A stretch of 64,000 nucleotides of DNA from CAZMXP01 sp964570285 (GTDB lineage Bacteria; Planctomycetota; PLA2): the NCBI GenBank assembly GCA_964570285.1, contig CAZMXP010000008.1:1-64000 (forward strand), given 5' to 3'. How positions within the stretch are numbered: the stretch's first letter is position 1; the number at the start of each line of letters is the position of its first letter. The notes beneath the pieces are model-generated. The model saw only the letters and a program-made list of their open reading frames with translations. It was not told the origin of the DNA and made no database searches. This document shows positions 41,699-49,132 of the stretch, in pieces. Made by a program: the position numbers and the translations under genes.

Positions 41699-42919
41699 GT
41701 GCGCATCCTGACGATCTCCGGCCTGTTCCCGAGCCGGAGTTCGCCGGCTCACGGGGTCTTCGTCCTCCAGAGGACGAAGGCGCTGCGGGACGCGGGCCAT
41801 GAGATCCGCGTCCTCGCGCCCGTGCCGTGGGTGCCCCCGGGCCCGGTCCCCGCCCGCTACGCCAGGCTGAGGTCCACGCCGCGCGACGAGATCCTCGAAG
41901 GGATCCCCGTCCGCCACCCGCGCTACTTCATGGTCCCGAAGATCGGCGTCTACGCGCAGGATCGGCTCTACGCCCACGGCATCCGGCGGGCGGTCCGCGA
42001 GGCGGTAGCCGACTTCCACCCCGACCTGCTCGACGTGCACTACCTCTTTCCGGATGCCTGCGGCGTGGCGCGCCTGGCGACACGCCTGGGGCTCCCCTAC
42101 GTCTGCTCCGCGCGCGGCAGCGACGTCAAGGTCCTCGGGCGGATCCCGTTCCTCGCGCGCCGCATTCGTGGCGCGCTGCTCGGCGCGTCTGCCGTCATCG
42201 CCGTCTCGCGCGACCTCGCGGAGACGATGCGCCGTCAGGCCCTGTATGAGGGCGAGATCGCGGTGATCCCGAACGGCGTAGACCCCGACGTGTTCCGCCC
42301 CCGCAACCGCGCCGAGGCGCGGGGCGCCCTGGGCCTCCCGGTCCGCGGGCGCATCGTCGTGTGCGTGGGACACGTGGCACCCGCGCACGGGCAGGACCTG
42401 ATCGTGGAGGCGTTCCAGAGTCCGGACGCGCCCCCGGACGTGACGGCGTACCTGATCGGGGGCGGCCGGGGGCTCGACGCGATGCGCCGCGAGGTGGCGC
42501 GGCGGGGACTTGCGGGACGCATCCACCTGCCGGGCCCCGCGCCGCATGCGCAGATCCCGCTCTGGTTCGCCGCCGCCGACGCGTCGCTCCATCCCGGTTC
42601 GCATGCCGGCTGCCCGAACGCCGTGCTCGAGTCGCTCGCATGCGGCACCCCCTGCCTCGCGAGCGACATCCCCGAGATGCGCGAGGTGATCGACGCCGAC
42701 CGTCAGGGAGTGCTCGTCGCGCGGGAGCCCGCGGCGATCGCGCGCGGGATCCGGGCGCTCCTCGAACGGTCGGCGGCCGCGGAGGTTCGGCCCGCGGCGC
42801 CGCGCTCCTGGGGCGACGTGGCGCGCGAGATCACCGCCCTGTTCGAGGGGGTGCGGTCGCCCGCGGCGGCGAAGGCGCCGCGCTCGCTGTCTCCGCGAAC
42901 CGGCGGTGCCAGAGGTTGA
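41699..42919 (+). CDS. Glycosyltransferase family 4
   Basis: 406 residues. RILTISGLFPSRSSPAHGVFVLQRTKALRDAGHEIRVLAP is the typical start. IAVIPNGVDPDVFRP, VCVGHVAPAHGQDLIVEAF, LIGGGRGLDAM and HPGSHAGCPNAVLESLACGTPCLASDIPEMREV are standard donor-site blocks. The GTG start is 21 bp after the ligase gene. Its last 89 bp overlap the end of the convergent asparagine synthase gene. It completes the plus-strand sugar operon. Confidence 0.9.
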   Translation: MRILTISGLFPSRSSPAHGVFVLQRTKALRDAGHEIRVLAPVPWVPPGPVPARYARLRSTPRDEILEGIPVRHPRYFMVPKIGVYAQDRLYAHGIRRAVREAVADFHPDLLDVHYLFPDACGVARLATRLGLPYVCSARGSDVKVLGRIPFLARRIRGALLGASAVIAVSRDLAETMRRQALYEGEIAVIPNGVDPDVFRPRNRAEARGALGLPVRGRIVVCVGHVAPAHGQDLIVEAFQSPDAPPDVTAYLIGGGRGLDAMRREVARRGLAGRIHLPGPAPHAQIPLWFAAADASLHPGSHAGCPNAVLESLACGTPCLASDIPEMREVIDADRQGVLVAREPAAIARGIRALLERSAAAEVRPAAPRSWGDVAREITALFEGVRSPAAAKAPRSLSPRTGGARG

Positions 42920-44831
42920 ACATCATCAGGATCCAGAGCTCCGTCGAGCGGTTGCGCAGGCCCGACTGGTGCTGGTTCCAGAGCTTCTCGACCTCCTCCC
43001 GCCGGAAGAAGTGGCGCGTCCCCTCGCTCTCCAGCAGCAGGTCGCGCGCGTACTCACGCATCTCGCCGCGCAGCCACTCGGGCAGCGGGACACCGAACCC
43101 CATCTTCGGCCGGTAGAGCACCTCCCGCGGCAGGTGCGGCTCCAGCGCCTTCTTGAGGATCCACTTCTTCTCGCGGCCCCGGATCTTCATCGACGAGGGC
43201 ACGCGCGCGGCGAGTTCCATGAATTCGTGGTCAAGCACCGGGCAGCGCACCTCGAGCGAGACCGCCATGCTCGCGCGGTCGACCTTCACGAGGATGTCCT
43301 CGCAGAGGTAGGTCTTGATGTCGAGATAGAGCAGGCGCGAGAGGTGGTCCTCGGCCTGCGCGGCCGCGTAGTGGTGGCGGAAGAGGTCGATGCTCCGGTG
43401 GTCGCCGAGGGCGGCGCGCACCCCGGGCTGCAGCAGTTCGGCCTTCTGCTCCTCCTTGAACGCGGAGACGGAGTGGAAGTAGGCATCCACCGGATCGCGC
43501 GCGAGGTTTCCGAGGAAGGCCTTGCCGCGGAAGACCTGCGGCAGCCAGTCGGCCTTCGGGTAGAGCTTGCCGACGGCGCCGAAGAGCGGACGGCGCAGCC
43601 AGCGGGGGAACCAGCCGCGGACGAGGTTCTCGCGCATGTCGAACCAGTAGCGGCGGTAGCCGGCGAAGTTCTCGTCCCCGCCGTCGCCCGAGAGCGCGAC
43701 GGTCACCTTCTCCCGCGCGGTCTTCGAGACGTAGTAGGTCGGGACCGCGGAGGCGTCCGCGAACGGCTCGTCGTAGTGCCACGCGAGCTTCTCGACGATC
43801 GGGATCGCCTCGGGCGTGACCGCGTACTCGTGGTGGTCGGTGGCGAAGCGCTTCGCGATGAGGCGCGCGTACTCCGACTCGTCGTAGGCGGCCACGGAGA
43901 ACGAGATGGACGACGTCTTCACGGGCCCGGAGGAGAGGCCGGCCATGAGGCCGACGACGGCGGAGGAGTCGACCCCGCCGCTCAGGAAGGCGCCGAGGGG
44001 CACCTCGCTCATCATGCGGATCTTCACGGACTCGCGCAGCTTCTCGACGATCTCCTCGCCGAGCGCCTCCGCGGACTCCTCGCGGCGCGGGACGAAGGGG
44101 AGATCCCAGTAGCAGCTCGTGCGGATGTCGCGCTCGGTGACCACCGCGTAGTGCGCCGCCGGGAGCTTCCGCACGTCGCGGAAGATCGCGCGCGGCGACG
44201 GCACGTAGAGCAGCGACAGGTAGTCGCTCACCGCGGTCGGGTCGATCTCCCGCGGGATGCCCGGCACCTCGAGGATCGACTTCATCTCGGAGCCGAACGC
44301 GAAGCGCCCCTGGTGCGCGGCGTAGTAGAGGGGCTTCTTGCCGAGGCGGTCGCGGGCGAGGAAGAGCACGCGCTTGCGCTCGTCCCAGATCGCGTAGGCG
44401 AACATGCCGCGCATGCGGCGCACGCTCTCCTCGCCCCACTCCTCCCACGCGTGCACGATCATCTCCGTGTCCGAGTTCGTGCGGAAGCGGTGGCCGAGGC
44501 GCTCCAGCTCCGCCTTGAGCGCCTCGAAGTTGTAGATCTCCCCGTTGAAGGTGATCCAGACGGTGCCATCCTCGTTGGAGAGGGGCTGCTGGCCCGTCGC
44601 GAGGTCGATGATGGAGAGGCGCCGGTGGCCGAAGCCGACGTGACCCTGCCCCGGCAGGGCCGAAAGCCCGTGGACCGGCACGTCGGGGCAGGCGGCGCGC
44701 GCGTCGGGCCGGTTGAGGAAGTAGCCCTCCTCGTCGGGGCCGCGGTGGACGACCGCGCGCGTCATCCGCACGAGAACCTCGGGATCGACGGGGCGCCCGT
44801 CCCGCTGGTAGAGCCCGGCAATGCCGCACAT
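42831..44831 (-). CDS. Asparagine-synthase-type amidotransferase, intact (XrtA amidotransferase 1 type)
   Basis: 666 residues. The glutaminase domain starts MCGIAGLYQRDG with the nucleophile Cys2 and has TRAVVHRGPDEEG and FNGEIYNF. The synthetase domain has the pyrophosphate loop LSGGVDSSAVVGLM near 262 and GDGGDENFAGYRRY. It should transfer amide nitrogen from glutamine to a carboxyl, possibly on the polysaccharide or an amino acid precursor. SD GGAGGAAGG precedes the ATG. This is the amidotransferase that recurs in exosortase A loci. Confidence 0.92.
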   Translation of the reverse strand: MCGIAGLYQRDGRPVDPEVLVRMTRAVVHRGPDEEGYFLNRPDARAACPDVPVHGLSALPGQGHVGFGHRRLSIIDLATGQQPLSNEDGTVWITFNGEIYNFEALKAELERLGHRFRTNSDTEMIVHAWEEWGEESVRRMRGMFAYAIWDERKRVLFLARDRLGKKPLYYAAHQGRFAFGSEMKSILEVPGIPREIDPTAVSDYLSLLYVPSPRAIFRDVRKLPAAHYAVVTERDIRTSCYWDLPFVPRREESAEALGEEIVEKLRESVKIRMMSEVPLGAFLSGGVDSSAVVGLMAGLSSGPVKTSSISFSVAAYDESEYARLIAKRFATDHHEYAVTPEAIPIVEKLAWHYDEPFADASAVPTYYVSKTAREKVTVALSGDGGDENFAGYRRYWFDMRENLVRGWFPRWLRRPLFGAVGKLYPKADWLPQVFRGKAFLGNLARDPVDAYFHSVSAFKEEQKAELLQPGVRAALGDHRSIDLFRHHYAAAQAEDHLSRLLYLDIKTYLCEDILVKVDRASMAVSLEVRCPVLDHEFMELAARVPSSMKIRGREKKWILKKALEPHLPREVLYRPKMGFGVPLPEWLRGEMREYARDLLLESEGTRHFFRREEVEKLWNQHQSGLRNRSTELWILMMFNLWHRRFAETASAAPSPPRATAPPRTGR

Positions 44832-44872
44832 GGTTCCTTCCTCCGCGCCCGCGGCGCGCCGCTAACGAGCCC

Positions 44873-46729
44873 TCATCGGCTGGCCCCGTCCCGCGCTTGA
44901 CGCGCCGCCGCCCGCTCCCCGTGCGTGCGGAACCAGAGCTCGAGCATCATCAGCGTCCAGATCATGACGCCGTAGTATCCCGCGTGGCCCGTCCGGTGCA
45001 GCTCGAGAATCTCGTCGAGGAAGGCGGGACGCACGATTCCGCGCCCGCGCAGCCCGGCGAGGCAGTCCGAAGCGAGGGCCTGCAGCGGCTCGTGGGTCCG
45101 CAGCCAGACGCCGAACGGCAGCCCGAAGCCGTGCTTCTGCTTCCGGAGGATCTTCTCCGGCAGGAAGTCCGCGAGCGCCCACTTGAAGAACCAGCGGAGC
45201 TGGTAGCCCTTCACCTTCAGGTCGGAGGGCAGCCGCGCCGCGAAGGCGACCATCGCGTCGTCGAGGAAGGGGTAGGCGACCTCCACGCCCGCGAGCCCGC
45301 AGGAGCCGTTGACCTTCACGAGGTCGTTGTCCGCGAGCGTGAACTTCAGATCGAGCGCGAGCAGCCGGTTCAGGCTCGAGTCGGCGTCCGCGCCGTCGTA
45401 GACCTCGCGCGCGAGGCGGATCGGCTCCTCGCGGTCCACCGAGGCGAGGAACGAGGGCTCGAAGACCCGCTCTGCGCCGAGCATGCGGAGCAGCGTGTAG
45501 TTGTAGAGCCGGTCGGGCAGGCGCGTGTTCGCCTGCCGGATGTAGCTGCGCGCCTTGCGCACGAGCGCGAGCCGTTCGCCGAACGGGAAGCGGCGCAACA
45601 GCGGCTCGAGGAGCGCGCGGAAGAGGCGCGGCACGCGCCCGTACACGTCGAACACCCTCTGGCTCGCGTAGCGCTCGTTGCCGCCGAAGATCTCGTCGCC
45701 GCCGTCGCCGGCCAGCATCCTGTGGACGCCGTCGTCGGCCGCGAGGCGCGCGCAGAAGTAGGTCGGCACCGCCGACTCGTTCGCGAAGGGGTTCCCGTGG
45801 GCCGCGGCGATGCGCGGGATCGCGGCGAGCACGTCGTCGGGGGTGACGTAGTACTCGTGGTGGTCGGTCCCGAAGTGGCGCGCCGCCGTCCGCGCGAACT
45901 CCATCTCGTCGTAGCCCTCCGCGGCGAACCCGATCGAGTAGGTCTTCGCGGGCCGTCCGAGCACCTGCGTCAGGATCCCGGCGACGGTCGAGCTGTCCGT
46001 GCCGCCGCTCAGGAAGGCGCCGGCCGCGGCGCTGCCGGCCGAGCGCTCCACGGCCCCGCGCAGCAGCCCGCGGAACTCGCGCTTGAGTTCCTCGAGGGGG
46101 GCGCGGCGCCCCCGGTAGACGGTCCGCCCGAAGAGGGCGCGCTCCGTGCGGCCGTCCCGGACGTGGAGGTATTCGCCGGGCAGCAGGCGCGACTGCCCGC
46201 GCAGCACCGAACGGGGCGCGGGAACCTGATGGAAGAAGACGTAGTCGTAGATCGCCTGCGGATCGACGCCGCCCCCGCCGGGAAGGCAGAGGGGGGAGGA
46301 ACCGAACAGCAGGCAGCCCTCCTCGCGTTCGAAGTAGAGGGGGAAGCAGCCGCAGCGGTCGATCGCGAGGAGCGCCTCGGAGCCGTCGGTCCGGAGGATC
46401 GCGGCGGCGAAGAGACCCGTGACGCCGGCGAGCAGGCCCGGGCCGCGGTCGACGAAACCCTGGGCGAACGCCGCGGCGCCACCCTCCCGTTCCGCGCGCT
46501 GGGCGAGGGCGGCGTCCGCGAACGAGGGGCGACCGACGACCGCGACGAGGAGGTCGTCGCCTTCGTGGAGAGTCGCGTTGCCGTGCAGGGCGGCGGCGGC
46601 GAGACCCGCGGCCGGGCCGAGCTTCGTGCGGACCGCCGCCCCGCCGAACGCCCTCGCGGCCCGCTCGATGCGCGCGGCACCCTCCGACTCGCCGGCGACG
46701 CCGCCGACCCACCCTCCGATGCCGCTCAT
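44873..46729 (-). CDS. Asparagine-synthase-like protein, glutaminase nucleophile lost
   Basis: 618 residues. The first residues are MSGIGGWVGG, with Ser where Cys2 would be, so glutamine hydrolysis as normally done is not expected. The synthetase domain remains good: FLSGGTDSSTVAGIL, DHHEYYVTPDDVLAAIPRIA and GDGGDEIFGGNERYAS. It may use ammonia or act as an adenylating amide-forming enzyme like beta-lactam synthetase. Good SD (AGGAGGCG). It sits 41 bp from the intact paralogue. Confidence 0.86.
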   Translation of the reverse strand: MSGIGGWVGGVAGESEGAARIERAARAFGGAAVRTKLGPAAGLAAAALHGNATLHEGDDLLVAVVGRPSFADAALAQRAEREGGAAAFAQGFVDRGPGLLAGVTGLFAAAILRTDGSEALLAIDRCGCFPLYFEREEGCLLFGSSPLCLPGGGGVDPQAIYDYVFFHQVPAPRSVLRGQSRLLPGEYLHVRDGRTERALFGRTVYRGRRAPLEELKREFRGLLRGAVERSAGSAAAGAFLSGGTDSSTVAGILTQVLGRPAKTYSIGFAAEGYDEMEFARTAARHFGTDHHEYYVTPDDVLAAIPRIAAAHGNPFANESAVPTYFCARLAADDGVHRMLAGDGGDEIFGGNERYASQRVFDVYGRVPRLFRALLEPLLRRFPFGERLALVRKARSYIRQANTRLPDRLYNYTLLRMLGAERVFEPSFLASVDREEPIRLAREVYDGADADSSLNRLLALDLKFTLADNDLVKVNGSCGLAGVEVAYPFLDDAMVAFAARLPSDLKVKGYQLRWFFKWALADFLPEKILRKQKHGFGLPFGVWLRTHEPLQALASDCLAGLRGRGIVRPAFLDEILELHRTGHAGYYGVMIWTLMMLELWFRTHGERAAARQARDGASR

Positions 46730-46765
46730 CGCGCCTCCTGCGTCATGTTTCGTCCGGTTGCAAGG

Positions 46766-48538
46766 TCAATCTTGAATCGCGGCGCGCGCGGCATACTCGA
46801 AGGAGATCAGGCGCCCGAGCAGGGGGAGCGGCACGCCCGGCCCGCTCCGCAGGGCGTCGAGGAAGGCCTCGTAGCGGGCACGGTCGAGCAGCGGCAGCGA
46901 CGCCATCGACGCCGGCGCGAGCCAGTCCCCCGCACCCCCTGCCCTCCATCGCGCGAGCAGGGCGCCCTCGTGCGGATCGCGCTCGCGCCTCCACCACTTC
47001 GCCTTCGCCCGCCGCACCACCGAGGCGGGCCAGCGCAACGCGCCGGGAAGCAGGCGCGGCAGATGCCTCGCGCGCAGCGGGAGCGGGGGAAAGCCGCTCG
47101 CGAGGGGGACCTGCCGCAGCGGCGCCGCAAGGCCGCCGAGGATCTTCCGCAGCAGGTTGCCGTGGAGCCGCTCGGCCGACGGGATCCGGTAGAGCACTTC
47201 GAGGGGCCGCCGGAGCAGCAGCGGCGAGCTGTTGCCCCAGATCTCGTTCGTCGCGCTGCCGATCGCCCCTTGCCAGCACTGCATGCGCAGGTGCAGGTAG
47301 GCGTGGTCGAAGAGCACCGGCAGCGGCTCGCCGCGTCGCGGCGCGAGGGCCGCCTCGAGCATCGCGCGGTAGTGTGCCGCGGGATCGGGCGCCGCCGGGA
47401 GGAAGGGGGGCACGAGCAGCGCGTGGGTGAACCGTCGCAACAGCGCGCCCGCGACATCGCCCCCCGTCTTGCCGAGGTGCTGCGACGTCCACCAGTAGTT
47501 CCGGAAGACCTCGCCGCCGGAGCCGTTCACGCTCATGCCGTACTCCGCCGCATGCGGCTCGTGGATCGCGGCGATGGCGGCGTATTCGATGGCGTCGTAC
47601 TCGCCGTCCACCCGGGCGGCCGCGGCGAGCACGCGCCCGAAGTCGGCCTGCGCCTCGAGGCCGCGCTCGCGCGGCTCGTGCACGAGCTTCAGCCCGAGGC
47701 GACGCGCGAGTTCCGCCGCGATGCGCACGTCGGCGTGGCCGGCGTCGCCGGTCACGGTCACATCGAAGCTGCGGCCGAGTCCGTGGAGCAGGCCGACGAC
47801 GAGGCGGGAGTCGAGCCCGCCCGTGAGGTCCGGCAGCAGTCGGGCCGACGCGGGCGCGAAGGCGTCGAGGCAGGATCGGAGCGCCGAGACGAGCTGCTCC
47901 GCGCTGGCCGCGCGCTCCCCGGCGCAGGAGGGCGGGACGAGGCGCGCGGCGTCCTCGTCGATCGCCACACAGCGACCGCCGCGGAACCGGTAGCGCCTTG
48001 CGCCCCCGAGGCGCCTCACGCCCACGAAGGGGGTCCGGTCCCCGAAGAGGGTGCCCGAGCCGAGGAACTCCCAGAACGAGAGGGGGTCGGGGGGCGCGCG
48101 CCGGGCGCGGGCGAGCGCGACGGGAGAGGTCCCGAGAAGGAGGCCGTCCTCCGCCTCGGCGGCATAGACGTGCAGGCGACCGAAGTGGTCGGGCGCCACG
48201 ATCAGTTCGCCGCTCGCCGTGTCGGCGTAGACGAGCGCATAGGTGCCGTCGAGGCGGTCGAGCTCCTCGGGCCCCCTCGTTTCGATGAGGCGCAGCAGGG
48301 CGGCGTTGTCGTCGAGGCCGCAGTCGGGGTGGTGCCAGCTCCCCGCGGAGAGGAGCCAGCCGCCCTTCGAGAGGGCCGGAGCGGCACCGGAGCCGTTGAG
48401 GCGTGCGAACATGACGAACCCCGGCCCCTCGGCGGCCACCCGGAGACCTTTCTCCTCCGTGATGTGCCGGCGCGCGCGCTCGAATCCCTCGGGAGCCGGG
48501 CGTCCCGGCGACGGCTGCTCGACGAGAAAGGCACCCAC
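46766..48538 (-). CDS. Asparagine-synthase-like protein, further diverged
   Basis: 590 residues starting MGAFLVEQ: no N-terminal catalytic Cys. The synthetase loop reads LTGGLDSRLVVGLL instead of SGGVDSS. The remaining domain has DPLSFWEFLGSGTLFGDRTPFVGVRRLGGARRYRF and NGSGGEVFRNYWW in place of the GDGGDE block. Similar TGG-DSR variants are known among asparagine-synthase-like proteins of surface-sugar and peptide loci. The chemistry is uncertain. GTG start; 350 bp of non-coding DNA upstream. Confidence 0.8.
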   Translation of the reverse strand: MGAFLVEQPSPGRPAPEGFERARRHITEEKGLRVAAEGPGFVMFARLNGSGAAPALSKGGWLLSAGSWHHPDCGLDDNAALLRLIETRGPEELDRLDGTYALVYADTASGELIVAPDHFGRLHVYAAEAEDGLLLGTSPVALARARRAPPDPLSFWEFLGSGTLFGDRTPFVGVRRLGGARRYRFRGGRCVAIDEDAARLVPPSCAGERAASAEQLVSALRSCLDAFAPASARLLPDLTGGLDSRLVVGLLHGLGRSFDVTVTGDAGHADVRIAAELARRLGLKLVHEPRERGLEAQADFGRVLAAAARVDGEYDAIEYAAIAAIHEPHAAEYGMSVNGSGGEVFRNYWWTSQHLGKTGGDVAGALLRRFTHALLVPPFLPAAPDPAAHYRAMLEAALAPRRGEPLPVLFDHAYLHLRMQCWQGAIGSATNEIWGNSSPLLLRRPLEVLYRIPSAERLHGNLLRKILGGLAAPLRQVPLASGFPPLPLRARHLPRLLPGALRWPASVVRRAKAKWWRRERDPHEGALLARWRAGGAGDWLAPASMASLPLLDRARYEAFLDALRSGPGVPLPLLGRLISFEYAARAAIQD

Positions 48539-48890
48539 GGCTCAGGCTCCCGTCGGCCGAACGCGGGTCGCCCCGGAGGCGGGAGCGCGGGCGACCCGCG
48601 CCCAGCCTCTTCCCGGATGCAACGGGACACCGCCACCCGGAGGGTCGCGCCGGGTGCTGTCGGGCTCGAACACGGTGGTGGCCAGCTCTTCGCTCCTTCG
48701 CCCGGGGCACGGGGCTCGGGCCCGTGCGGGGGGACCATCGCCATTCTGACCGGAATTCCCCACTCCTACAAATGCCGGGGGTCGGGCCGCAGGCTTCCGG
48801 GGGGCCGCGACCCGACGTCGAGGGGCGCGGCCCGCCGCTCCGGCATCGACCCGCGAAGGGCCGTCGCGGCCCCTCCCAATTTCATGCGCC
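48539..48890. other. Non-coding stretch upstream of the riboswitch
   Basis: No convincing gene. It holds a 9-bp hairpin (GCGGGTCGC 48563-48571 with GCGACCCGC 48591-48599) that could lie in the leader of the minus-strand asparagine-synthase-like gene. No clear minus-strand promoter was found. Confidence 0.6.
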
Positions 48891-48918
48891 TTGACCGCCT
48901 AGAGGAGGGGGCTATGCT
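48891..48918 (+). promoter_or_regulatory. Promoter TTGACC-N16-TATGCT of the riboswitch transcript
   Basis: -35 TTGACC (48891-48896), 16-bp spacer, -10 TATGCT (48913-48918) within GGCTATGCT. The expected start near 48925 puts about 210 nt of leader before the ATG at 49133, unlike the leaderless genes elsewhere in the window. Confidence 0.75.
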
Positions 48919-48971
48919 TCCCGCGGAGACCCGTGCATCGGCATCGCCTCGGCGACGCAGTGCGAAGGCTC

Positions 48972-49066
48972 CGATAAAGGCAACCCCGGGGGAACCCGGA
49001 GGACGCAAAGCTATTAGGGCCCGTTCCCCTTCAGTGCGAAGGGGCGGGGCAGCCAGCTACCGAAGA
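48972..49066 (+). ncRNA. Cyclic-di-GMP-I (GEMM) riboswitch aptamer
   Basis: The conserved core is present in order: AAAGGCAACC (48977-48985 region), a P2 hairpin CCGGG-GGAA-CCCGG (48986-48999) with a GNRA tetraloop, then GGACGCAAAGC (49001-49011). A P3 stem follows (CCCGTTCCCC with GGGGCGGG) and the closing AGCTACCG (49055-49062). These are the hallmark elements of the GEMM-I class, including the tetraloop that docks into P3. It controls the large lipoprotein gene downstream. Ligand specificity (c-di-GMP rather than cGAMP) is inferred from class. Confidence 0.85.
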
Positions 49067-49096
49067 GTTCACGTACGCGGGCGCGTGCGGGGTGGA

Positions 49097-49131
49097 GACT
49101 CCCCGGGCGCCGTTCGCCGGAGGTAGGAGTC
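49097..49131 (+). promoter_or_regulatory. Strong ribosome site with possible anti-SD
   Basis: CCGGAGGTAGGAGTCC ends 1 nt before the ATG at 49133 and contains two SD-like cores. GACTCC at 49097-49102 is complementary to GGAGTC at 49126-49131. The expression platform could therefore hide the ribosome site, an inference that fits translational control. Confidence 0.5.
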
Positions 49132-49132
49132 C

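Noticed and set aside
48931..48971. A second aptamer upstream of the GEMM-I element
   Set aside because: GCGACGCAGTGCG resembles part of the motif, but the remaining conserved blocks are missing.
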